Shown here: piece by piece, positions 20,763 to 28,793 of the stretch
Numbering within the stretch: the first letter of the stretch is position 1
Layout: each line of letters starts with the position of its first letter
Source: Candidatus Thiodiazotropha sp. (ex Codakia rugifera)
Lineage (GTDB): Bacteria; Pseudomonadota; Gammaproteobacteria; Chromatiales; Chromatiaceae
Length of the DNA: 64,000 nucleotides
NCBI GenBank assembly: GCA_025656675.1
Contig: JAHXHN010000001.1
Location: 773,501-837,500 of the forward strand
Direction: 5' to 3'
The notes under the pieces: generated by a model
Database searches by the model: none
What the model was told of the DNA's origin: nothing
What the model saw: the letters and a program-made list of their open reading frames with translations, nothing else
Translations under genes and position numbers: made by a program

Positions 20763-23119
20763 TCTGGCCCTAAATGCTCTCTGATGACTGCCTGAAGCTT
20801 GTCTGAGTCGACCGGTTTGGCCACAAAATCGTCTGCTCCAGCATCCAGGCTACGTTTGCGGTCTTCAGCCGCATTCTTGGCGCTCAGCACAATGACTTTG
20901 AGTGCTTTGAGCTGCGTCGTTTTACGTATATATCTGATCGTATCATAGCCATCCAGCTCCGGCATCATGATGTCCATCAATACAAGACTGAATTCCGGGT
21001 CTTCATTCAATGTATCTATGGCTTCCTGGCCGTCACCAGCCGCGGCCACCTCAAAACCCCAGGTTTCCAGTTGTGGTGTAAGCGCGAGAAGGTTCTGCAA
21101 GTCATCGTCCACGACCAATATCCGCCTACCGGCGAAGGGAGTATGCGATGATTTTTCTGTAGATCGGTTGTTTTGTCTGGACTTTTGATCACGCAACAAT
21201 TCCGGTTCCACAGCTTCCTGGAGTTCGACCTGTTGTGGAGAGAGGTTGCTATGATCGAACTCAGGTGGCAGGCACAAGGTAAAGACAGCGCCTGCTCCCT
21301 CTTCACTCTCGAGGCTGATTTCTCCCCCGAGAAGACGTGCCAGTTCCCGGCTGATACTGAGTCCTAATCCGGTACCGCCAAATCGACGGCTGGTCGATCC
21401 GTCTGCCTGTTTGAATGCTTCGAAGACCAATTCGTGCTTGTTCTTAGGGATACCCACACCGGTATCTTCGACAGCAAAGCAGATCAGATCCACGCCGTTG
21501 TCTGAATGTGTATAAGCACGTAGTGTTGTACCGCCCTGGTGAGTAAATTTCAGGGCGTTTGAGAGAAAGTTCTTCAGGATCTGCCGAACCTTCTCCTGAT
21601 CGGATAGAAAACGTTCTGGTAACGACGGTCCAATTTCGAGAGAGAGACTGAGTCCTTTGGCGTCGAACTGGGGTTTTACCAGTTCAATGAGGTCAGAAAC
21701 AAGGATTTGCAACGGAATCTGCTGCAAACTGATACTGGCTTTTCCCGCTTCAATCCGGGATAGATCAAGGATATTGTCGATCAATGCCCGCAGGTCGCAC
21801 CCCGCATCGTGGATCACTTCCAGCTGCCTTTTCTGCTCTGTGGTGAGATGCTCCGGGGTTTCATTGAGCATCTTGGATAACAGCAGGATTGAGTTGAGGG
21901 GTGTGCGTAGTTCGTGGCTGACATTGGCAAGAAATTGGGACTTATAGCGATTGGACTCCTCCAGCTGCCTGGCATGTTGACGTTGTGCCTCCGCCTGTTT
22001 CGAGTGGGTTTCTGCCAGCTCTGTGAGTTGTTGGCCAAGTTGCTCGATCTCCCGGGATCCCTTCCAATCAAAGCGTACCGGGTCATCCTCACGTAGAACG
22101 CGGCCCACACCGTCGCGCAGCTTTTGCCCAAACTGCTCGGCACGTAAGGCGATAAAACGGGCTACTATCAGCAGTATGACCAGTGCGATGAGCACAATGG
22201 TCATAACCCGGCTAACCAGCACATTTCGAAACTTATCCAAGGGTGAAGGATCGACTGGACGACCCACCCATAAGGGACCTGATCCTTCAGTAGTGAACAG
22301 GGGTACCCAGATAACCTGTCTACCCTGGCCGCCTTCCCAGAGTGCCAGATTCCCCTTTTCGAATAATACCTGCAGACCGTTGAAATCCTCGAAAGCGCGT
22401 GCCTTGTCACTCCCACTCAGACGTTCATCCAAATAGGCGCCATCACTGGTCACCCACAGTGTATTGCGGTAGGCGCGTGCCATACCGCCGACATCGATAT
22501 TGATCACCACAGCACCCAAGGGAGCGACACGTTCCTGGTTGTCAGGTCCAATGATGGGACTGATCATGCGTAAGGTCATGAAACGGCGGGGATCCAGATG
22601 GGCAACACCCGGATTGAGACTGATTTTACTGACCGCCACTCGGCCGAACTCTTGGTGTACGCTCTGCTGGAAAAAATCCCAGGATGGCATATCCGGTTTC
22701 TTGATGGTCGGTTCCCATTGACGGGTTCGTGCATTCAGTTCCAGCCAGAATCGTGGGTTGCCCTCCAGATCAAGAAACAGAATCTGGAAGATATCCAAAT
22801 GGTCACGGAGAATCTGGTTGATCCACTCGGTGTAACGAGCGCGGGCATGGTCTATCTGTTTCCTCCCCTCTTCAGCTTCCTGCTCTCCCAGAATCAGGCC
22901 TGGTTCCGGGAGTTTTGCCAAAAGCCGCAACATCTCATGGCGGCTGGCTAAATGTTCATCAAGATCCCGAAAGTCTGCGCGTAGATTTTGCAGGTAGGCT
23001 TTGTGATAGAAAAATTCCAGTCGATCGAGTACAAATGGAAGATTCGTCAACACCATGGCTGTCAACGGAGCAAATCCGAAGAGGAACAGGAAGATCAGAA
23101 TCTGGGTTCGGAGTTTCAC
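20759..23119 (-). CDS. Hybrid sensor histidine kinase with receiver domain
   Basis: Membrane sensor kinase of 786 residues. TM1 (about 8-30), a periplasmic Cache-like sensor (31-300; FQILFLDLEGNPRFWLELN, VVINIDVGGMARAYR), TM2 (about 305-328), a HAMP-like stretch, a coiled coil, then HisKA with phospho-acceptor FLANVSHELRTPLNS, the HATPase N box NFLSNALKFT, G boxes DTGVGIP and GGTGLGLSISRELARLLGG, and a C-terminal REC domain (VVDDDLQN, LVLMDIMMPELDG, FVAKPVDS). The start codon is GTG at 23119. It follows bcp by 29 bases on the same strand and overlaps the next regulator. Confidence 0.93.
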   Translation of the reverse strand: MKLRTQILIFLFLFGFAPLTAMVLTNLPFVLDRLEFFYHKAYLQNLRADFRDLDEHLASRHEMLRLLAKLPEPGLILGEQEAEEGRKQIDHARARYTEWINQILRDHLDIFQILFLDLEGNPRFWLELNARTRQWEPTIKKPDMPSWDFFQQSVHQEFGRVAVSKISLNPGVAHLDPRRFMTLRMISPIIGPDNQERVAPLGAVVINIDVGGMARAYRNTLWVTSDGAYLDERLSGSDKARAFEDFNGLQVLFEKGNLALWEGGQGRQVIWVPLFTTEGSGPLWVGRPVDPSPLDKFRNVLVSRVMTIVLIALVILLIVARFIALRAEQFGQKLRDGVGRVLREDDPVRFDWKGSREIEQLGQQLTELAETHSKQAEAQRQHARQLEESNRYKSQFLANVSHELRTPLNSILLLSKMLNETPEHLTTEQKRQLEVIHDAGCDLRALIDNILDLSRIEAGKASISLQQIPLQILVSDLIELVKPQFDAKGLSLSLEIGPSLPERFLSDQEKVRQILKNFLSNALKFTHQGGTTLRAYTHSDNGVDLICFAVEDTGVGIPKNKHELVFEAFKQADGSTSRRFGGTGLGLSISRELARLLGGEISLESEEGAGAVFTLCLPPEFDHSNLSPQQVELQEAVEPELLRDQKSRQNNRSTEKSSHTPFAGRRILVVDDDLQNLLALTPQLETWGFEVAAAGDGQEAIDTLNEDPEFSLVLMDIMMPELDGYDTIRYIRKTTQLKALKVIVLSAKNAAEDRKRSLDAGADDFVAKPVDSDKLQAVIREHLGPE

Positions 23120-23148
23120 AGGCTCACTTATACTCTGTGTTTTTTGGG

Positions 23149-23616
23149 TCAGATGATCTTTTTTACACGCTCAAGTACCTGTTCCGCATGACCTTTTGGT
23201 TTTACGTCATAGATGACTTCCTGGATAATTCCACGTTTATCGATGATAAATGTCGAGCGTAGAATACCCATGCGCTTTACGCCATTTTTCTCCTTTTCCC
23301 GCCAAACGCCATAGGCATTGCATACCTCTCCATCAGTATCTGCCAGTAGTTGCACAGTAAGTCCGTGTTTGTCGCGAAATGCCGCATGGCTGACACAATT
23401 ATCTCGACTGATACCAATTACTTGGGTGTCCAGGGATGTGAAATCATCGGTCAGATCCGAGAGTTCCAATGCTTCAATAGTGCAGCCGGTGGTATCGTCT
23501 TTTGGATAGAAGTAGATCACCAGATTCTGCTTACCGATGAATTGCTCAGAATTGATGATGTGCATGTCAGAGTCCGGTAATTCAAAGGATGGCGCCTTAT
23601 CTCCAGCGTTGAGCAT
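23149..23616 (-). CDS. bcp: Peroxiredoxin of the Bcp/PrxQ type
   Basis: Thiol peroxidase reducing H2O2 and organic hydroperoxides, cytoplasmic, 155 residues. The peroxidatic Cys is in YPKDDTTGCTIEA (about residue 45). In E. coli Bcp a resolving Cys follows five residues later; here that position is Leu (CTIEAL), so it is either a 1-Cys enzyme or uses another Cys such as in DNCVSHAAF or VCNAYG. The catalytic Arg in GILRSTFIID is kept. It may be first gene of the minus-strand run with the hybrid kinase. Confidence 0.93.
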   Translation of the reverse strand: MLNAGDKAPSFELPDSDMHIINSEQFIGKQNLVIYFYPKDDTTGCTIEALELSDLTDDFTSLDTQVIGISRDNCVSHAAFRDKHGLTVQLLADTDGEVCNAYGVWREKEKNGVKRMGILRSTFIIDKRGIIQEVIYDVKPKGHAEQVLERVKKII

Positions 23617-24000
23617 GGTTTCTCCTCATGGTCGTTATCTTGTTTGGGTCGTTATAATTAAAGTGTATCCCACCCTGAAATCCTCATTCGTTCTGTCAAT
23701 CAGAATGGGGTACACAATGGCAAGATAGTTGACTCTAATGAGCTGGGTCAACCATCGTTTGTTTCTGAGATTATTTTCATGGAATGAGTGATAGCCTTTC
23801 CAGTTCTGGGAACCGGAACCAATACCCCTTCTCTAACAGCGGTAGGCAAATAGTGAGTTTCATAGCATAATATTGATTGAACACTCCATCCTTGACCCCT
23901 GGCAGTATCAGCAATCAACGTTTTTCACTTTTCATAATTTAGTGAGTGGCTGGTAGCCAGTTCAAGCAGGGAAGCATAGCAATGAGAGAAGGCAGATCGT
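23617..24000. other. Intergenic region between bcp and the ExeA-like ATPase
   Basis: 384 bases between divergent genes, expected to hold both promoters. I see no RNA gene, repeat or terminator. A GAGAGAAGG purine run just before 24001 serves as the ribosome site of the rightward gene. Confidence 0.4.
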
Positions 24001-25089
24001 ATGTACGATGATTTTTACAAGCTGGAAGGCAAGCCGTTTCAGCTGACACCGGACCATAAGTTCTTTTTCAACAGCAAAGGTCACAATCGTGCCATGGCCT
24101 ACCTGCGTTATGGTCTTGAGCAGGGTGAGGGATTCATTGTTATCACAGGTGGGATTGGTACCGGCAAGACAACGCTGGTGCGTAATTTATTCGACGAACT
24201 GAGCAGTATGAATGTCATGGCTGCTCAACTGGTCACAACCCAGGTTGACCCGGACGATATGCTACGCATGGTTTGTGCCTCCTTTGGGCTTGCTCATGAG
24301 GGGCTCAATAAGGCAACGCTACTGCATAACCTGGAAGCCATAGCGCGTGCCCGCCATGCAGAGGGCAAGCAGATGTTGCTGGTGGTGGACGAGGCCCAGA
24401 ATCTCCCGCCAAGGTCTGTTGAAGAGCTGCGTATGCTCTCCAATTTCCAGGTTAACAATAAGGCGCTGGTCCAGACCTTTCTGTTGGGTCAGGAGGAGTT
24501 TAAGCGAACCCTGCAGAGCCCGGGTATGGAGCAGGTGCGACAGCGGATCATCGCTTCCTATCACCTTGATCCACTGAGTGCGGAAGAGACAGAAAAATAT
24601 ATCCTGCACCGCTTGCAACTGGTTGGCTGGAACCAGGACCCCACATTCAGTGAGGGGGTCTTTCCGATGATCTTCGAATTCACCGGTGGTGTACCTCGGC
24701 GCATTAATGCAATGTGTGACAGAATGATGCTGTTCGGTTGTCTGGAAGAGCTTCATAACCTGGAGAAGGATGCGGTGCTCTCGGTGATGCATGAATTGGA
24801 ACAGGAGGTCAGCTTCGACCCGCCCGTATCCGACCAAGGACAACAACCGCCACAATTGGCGTCGGTTTCACCGCTTCACCCTAGTGGGGCTGCCACAGGA
24901 GCCGGCCAGGCAACCGCCCCTCAAACCTCACCTCAGACAGTTGCCCATGCGGATGAGTTGGTCTATCGGATACAGGATCTGGAAAAAGAGATCAGTAGTC
25001 TGAAAAAGACCCTAAGAAACGAGCAAAAACTGCTGCGAAAGGCAATTCTGCTGCAAATGGACCTGGATGAGTACGAAGACCTTGACTAA
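24001..25089 (+). CDS. ExeA/MshM-like AAA ATPase (XrtA-associated ATPase type)
   Basis: A 362-residue AAA protein beginning MYDDFYKLEGKPFQLTPDHKFFF, the hallmark N-terminus of GspA/ExeA, MshM and the ATPase of XrtA/PEP-CTERM loci. Walker A is GGIGTGKTT (about 50-58), Walker B LLVVDEAQNLPP, sensor region GGVPRRINAMCDR. After the ATPase a Pro/Gln-rich linker leads to a short C-terminal coiled coil (IQDLEKEISSLKKTLRNEQ). No peptidoglycan-binding domain or membrane helix is visible. It stands alone, with no secretion or exopolysaccharide genes beside it, so its pathway cannot be read from context. Confidence 0.82.
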   Translation: MYDDFYKLEGKPFQLTPDHKFFFNSKGHNRAMAYLRYGLEQGEGFIVITGGIGTGKTTLVRNLFDELSSMNVMAAQLVTTQVDPDDMLRMVCASFGLAHEGLNKATLLHNLEAIARARHAEGKQMLLVVDEAQNLPPRSVEELRMLSNFQVNNKALVQTFLLGQEEFKRTLQSPGMEQVRQRIIASYHLDPLSAEETEKYILHRLQLVGWNQDPTFSEGVFPMIFEFTGGVPRRINAMCDRMMLFGCLEELHNLEKDAVLSVMHELEQEVSFDPPVSDQGQQPPQLASVSPLHPSGAATGAGQATAPQTSPQTVAHADELVYRIQDLEKEISSLKKTLRNEQKLLRKAILLQMDLDEYEDLD

Positions 25090-25097
25090 GGAGATGG

Positions 25098-25322
25098 TCA
25101 ATCCAAGGCAGGCCCGATTAGCGCCTCAATGGGTTCAAACCCTCTAGCTTCCAGGGCCTCAGCGATATCTTCCCAGCGGCAGTTTTGATTGCTCTCTTCC
25201 GCCTGTGCGATGATACCCGTCGCAAAACGATAGGCCTCGTTGCGATCAAGGTCATTTGGGACCTTAACCAGGCGTATCTCATCGTAGCGTGAACTTGGCA
25301 AGACCATTAACGTGTCATTCAT
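25098..25322 (-). CDS. Small conserved-looking protein of unknown function
   Basis: About 74 residues starting MNDTLMVLPSSRYDEIRLVKVP, then a helical region rich in Ala and Glu (NEAYRFATGIIAQAEESN, WEDIAEALEARGFEPIEA). Soluble, no signal or metal motif. An ATG at 25376 would add 18 residues lacking the same character; the inner Met is preferred. It ends eight bases from the convergent ATPase stop. I do not recognise the family. Confidence 0.6.
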   Translation of the reverse strand: MNDTLMVLPSSRYDEIRLVKVPNDLDRNEAYRFATGIIAQAEESNQNCRWEDIAEALEARGFEPIEALIGPALD

Positions 25323-25529
25323 ATCAGTTCCAAAACTTATCGGTATAGCGAGCGAAGTGTCATAGGCTCTTGGCACATGATAACTGAAAACCGCTGAATG
25401 GCTATTGTTACACTACACTTTTTAAAGGTATCGGTAGGTTTTCTTGTCGGGCACCGGATTTATAAAAAAGGATGATTGCTACAGGATGTCGCATAGTGCG
25501 TTCTGTCCGTGCCTGAAATCATTTTACTT

Positions 25530-26507
25530 TCAAGGTAGAAAAATAGAGCTTCCTTGAGTCCGTCTGGCCTCAAGGTCCTCTTGTGCCCGGGCTGCTTCAG
25601 CGAGTGGGTACTCCTTGAAGATGTTCACCTGAATCGCTCCTTTGCTGATTTTTTTGAACAGTGCGTCGGCACTCCGGAGCAGTGAATGGCGCTCTTTTAC
25701 ATAATCGAACAGGGTTGGTCGAGTCAGGTAGAGTGATCCCTGGCGGCTGAGTTCGGTAATGTCAAAAGGGGGTACTTCACCCGAGGACTGGCCGAAAGAG
25801 ACCAGCGTTCCACGTGGTGCAAGACAAGCGAGCGAGGCCTGAAAGGTTGCCTGGCCAACTGAGTCATAAACCACGGACACGCCTTTGCCTGATGTGATTT
25901 GGTTGACACGCTCTACGATATTTTCCCGTCGGTAGTTGATGATATGCTGACAGCCAGACTTTTTGGCGACCACCCCTTTCTCTTCACTGCCCACCGTTCC
26001 GATGACTACTGCCCCGATAGCCGTTGCCCACTGGGTGAGAATCTGACCGACACCACCGGCAGCCGCATGCAGCAGTAGGGTCTCCCCGGCCTTGACCGGG
26101 TAGGTTCTGCAGACCAGATATTCTGCCGTCATCCCCTTCAGCATCATTGCCGCAGCCTGTTTTTCACTGATCTCTTCGGGAAGCTTGATTAGTCGTTCTG
26201 CAGGAAAGTTTCGTGCCTCGGCATAGGCACCCAGCGGACCTCCGGCATAGGCAACCCTGTCTCCGATAGCAAACTCACTGACACCCTCACCTATTGCCTC
26301 GATGATACCCGCTGCCTCCAGGCCTGGAATAAAAGGCAATGAGCCAGGAGGGTAGAGGCCGGTTCGGAAGTAGACATCCACAAAATTGAGACCAACCGCC
26401 GTATGGCGCAGACGGACTTCGCCCGGTTCAGGGTCGGAGAGTTCAACATTTTCCCAGTTGAGTACTTCGCTGCCGCCATGCCGGTGCACTTGGATAATGT
26501 GAGTCAT
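25530..26507 (-). CDS. qor: NADPH:quinone oxidoreductase (zinc-free MDR family)
   Basis: Medium-chain dehydrogenase/reductase of 325 residues. The N-terminal GroES-like domain has GLNFVDVYFRTGLYP and PFIPGLEAAGIIEAIGEGV, lacking the zinc cysteines of alcohol dehydrogenases. The Rossmann domain has the quinone-reductase form of the nucleotide motif AAAGGVGQILTQWA and the following VIGTVGSEEK. It likely reduces quinones or similar electrophiles with NADPH. It is a single gene with no clear operon partner; a role with quinones formed from aromatics is only a guess. Confidence 0.9.
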   Translation of the reverse strand: MTHIIQVHRHGGSEVLNWENVELSDPEPGEVRLRHTAVGLNFVDVYFRTGLYPPGSLPFIPGLEAAGIIEAIGEGVSEFAIGDRVAYAGGPLGAYAEARNFPAERLIKLPEEISEKQAAAMMLKGMTAEYLVCRTYPVKAGETLLLHAAAGGVGQILTQWATAIGAVVIGTVGSEEKGVVAKKSGCQHIINYRRENIVERVNQITSGKGVSVVYDSVGQATFQASLACLAPRGTLVSFGQSSGEVPPFDITELSRQGSLYLTRPTLFDYVKERHSLLRSADALFKKISKGAIQVNIFKEYPLAEAARAQEDLEARRTQGSSIFLP

Positions 26508-26579
26508 GGCTATCTATCGCTCCAATGCTTTGTTTAGATAAAGATTAAGTTCCAATTGAACCCTCAGATTCAGGTTAAA

Positions 26580-27857
26580 TTATAAGATAAGGGCTGCGTA
26601 GAGATTCAGCGCCGCTACCGAACAGAGAAACATCACCAGGCTATAGCTTCCATTCCATTTAAGGCTGTCCATGCTTTTTTGCCCATATCGCCCCTGCATC
26701 GAGAGATTGATGCCGGAGAAGGGACTGCTTGCAACCCCGATGGCCCATGCCGATAGGAAGGTCATGGCCAGTAGTGTGCCATTCGGTTGTAAGGGGGCTA
26801 ACAGGGTACCAAGCGCCGCAATATTGATCACTGGGTGTACCCCGGCGATGGAGGTGATCAGCATGAAGAACAGTGTCAGACTGGCTTCAATACCGCCGAA
26901 ACGGGTAAATGGCAGCCAGCCACCAAATCCCTGAAATACGACGTTCAAACCAGCAGCCATCACACCCGCGGCCAGAAACAGGCTCAGCTCATTGTGCATA
27001 CCAGGCATCTCCTGGGTAATGTGCCGGCGTAGCAATGATAAGGGTTGATGGCCATTGAGTGTGACCACCAGCAGGGCGAGACTGGGACTCAAAAGGCAGA
27101 TAATACCCAGGATATGCCAGGCCGGTCTGAATTGGTGTAGTACCAACACAGCCAGTGCCAGTATGGCAGGCAGGGCAAGTGCAGAAGGGTGCATGGGATA
27201 GCCGACGAAACGCTGCTGGTCTCGACGGTTGAAGCCGGTGATCAGTAAAGCGATAACCGCGAGAGGGATACCCATCAACCAGACCTGTTCGAGTTTGGCG
27301 CCAGGTGCATAAGTCATGGCTGCCGCCATGGCAGCGAAGAAGGGGGACCAGAATGCTGCAGAGGCGAATCCACGGGTCAGCACGATGCTCTGTGCTGGAC
27401 TTAGCTGTCCCGGACCCCTGACACGATCGCCGATGATGAAGACTGACGATAGATTGATTACCGCGCCAAAAAGATGGACGCCAACCAGGGTTGACCATAT
27501 GGCTCGTCTACCCTGGGGCAGTCGCTCATCTTTGGCAGTCCCGGGGCGGGTGATCAGGCGAAGAAAACTGACCGCTGCCAGCATGGACAGCAATAGCGCG
27601 TTGCCTGATAGCATCATCGACCAGTCGGGTGTGAGCTGTTGCATGAACCCCCAGAGCATACACAGCAGACCGATGAAGATGAGAATAATCACCTGACGAC
27701 GGGTGTGGGTTGGGATTTCACTCCACACCATCACCCCGGCTGACCAGGTCAAAAAGCCGGCCCAGCTTATTGGATGGAGGGGCCAAAGCGTGCTGATTGC
27801 TGTGCTGATGACAGCCGCCAGCAGCAGCCACCCGGCAAGGGCGCGGCGTTTGTTCAT
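26580..27857 (-). CDS. Polytopic membrane protein, probable ion transporter
   Basis: 425 residues with about ten to twelve hydrophobic helices spread along the whole length. Two segments near the end, FFMLITSIAGVHPVINIAAL and ATPFG-like AIGVASSPFSGINLSMQGRYG, resemble the hairpin/helix-break elements of the ion-transporter superfamily (DASS/ArsB/Dcu-like carriers), but the assignment is weak. Its start overlaps the stop of the AEC transporter by four bases, so the two are one translational unit. The substrate is unknown. Confidence 0.6.
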   Translation of the reverse strand: MNKRRALAGWLLLAAVISTAISTLWPLHPISWAGFLTWSAGVMVWSEIPTHTRRQVIILIFIGLLCMLWGFMQQLTPDWSMMLSGNALLLSMLAAVSFLRLITRPGTAKDERLPQGRRAIWSTLVGVHLFGAVINLSSVFIIGDRVRGPGQLSPAQSIVLTRGFASAAFWSPFFAAMAAAMTYAPGAKLEQVWLMGIPLAVIALLITGFNRRDQQRFVGYPMHPSALALPAILALAVLVLHQFRPAWHILGIICLLSPSLALLVVTLNGHQPLSLLRRHITQEMPGMHNELSLFLAAGVMAAGLNVVFQGFGGWLPFTRFGGIEASLTLFFMLITSIAGVHPVINIAALGTLLAPLQPNGTLLAMTFLSAWAIGVASSPFSGINLSMQGRYGQKSMDSLKWNGSYSLVMFLCSVAALNLYAALIL

Positions 27858-28738
27858 AGGATGAAGGCCAAGGCGATTGGAATCACAAGCAGACTGGCGA
27901 GATTCCCGAAAGCAACCATTGCCGCCACCTCATCTGGAGATTGCCGATAGTTCTCTGCCAGCAGATAGTTCATCACTGCCGGGGGCAGTATTGAGAAGAG
28001 GAACAGGATATCGCGCATCTGTTCACTGGGCTGTAACCAGGTGATGGCAACCCAGGCGCCGATCAGGCCACTGAGGGGACATAACAGGGCGCCTACCATC
28101 CCGGATTTCCAGTGGCGTAGATCCAGGTGAATCAAGCGAATGCCTAGGGAGACCAGCATTAAAGGGATAGCTACTTCGGAAAGCATGGCCAGGCCTGGCA
28201 ACAGAAGGCTCGGCGTGTGCCAGTCGAAGGTATAGGCAATAACGCCTGCCAGGGTGGCGAGGAAAACCGGGTTTCGAAATAGTTCGTAGGGGTGAAACCG
28301 ACCACTGACCAGCCAAATCCCCAAACTGAAATGAAGACTCATCGTAACAACAAAGGCAACAACTGAGAGAGGAAGCAGTTGCTCGCCGAACGCCAGCGCT
28401 GCCAGGGGTAGGCCAAGATTGCCGGAGTTACTGAACATCATCGAAGGCAACATGACTCGCGGGCGAATACCCAATAGTCTTGCTACAGGCCATGAGACGA
28501 TGCCGGAGATAAGCACAATCAGCAGCGTGCCCCATGCAATGGTCTGCCATTGGGAGGTGCCGGGTATTTTTTCAGAGAGTACATAGAAAAGCAGGGCCGG
28601 CACGAACAATTGCATATTGATGCGGTTGACGGACAGGACGTCTGTACCGCTGATTCGGCCATAGAGATAACCGAGGGCCGCGATACCGAATACCGGCAGA
28701 GTCACCTGCAGAATTTGTAGGAACAGATCCGAATGCAT
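27854..28738 (-). CDS. AEC family (auxin efflux carrier-like) transporter
   Basis: A 294-residue inner-membrane carrier with about ten helices in two inverted five-helix repeats. Typical motifs: GIAALGYLYGR, MLPSMMFSNSGNLGLPLAALAFG (helix-break with Asn-Gly), PLMLVSLGIRL and LAENYRQSPDEVAAMVAFGNLASL. Bacterial members move organic acids such as malate or malonate. It lies 55 bases after the DmpR-like regulator and overlaps the next membrane gene, so all three may share a transcript; export or import of an aromatic-pathway acid is an inference. Confidence 0.85.
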   Translation of the reverse strand: MHSDLFLQILQVTLPVFGIAALGYLYGRISGTDVLSVNRINMQLFVPALLFYVLSEKIPGTSQWQTIAWGTLLIVLISGIVSWPVARLLGIRPRVMLPSMMFSNSGNLGLPLAALAFGEQLLPLSVVAFVVTMSLHFSLGIWLVSGRFHPYELFRNPVFLATLAGVIAYTFDWHTPSLLLPGLAMLSEVAIPLMLVSLGIRLIHLDLRHWKSGMVGALLCPLSGLIGAWVAITWLQPSEQMRDILFLFSILPPAVMNYLLAENYRQSPDEVAAMVAFGNLASLLVIPIALAFIL

Positions 28739-28793
28739 CGCGTTAGAACCGGTTAGAAGGGGAAGACGTTGGGCGTGAGGCCTGTGGAACGGG

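Noticed and set aside
23230-23260. TATCGATG/ATAAA motif as another GntR operator
   Set aside because: It lies inside the bcp coding sequence, is imperfect and stands alone, unlike the clustered intergenic sites.
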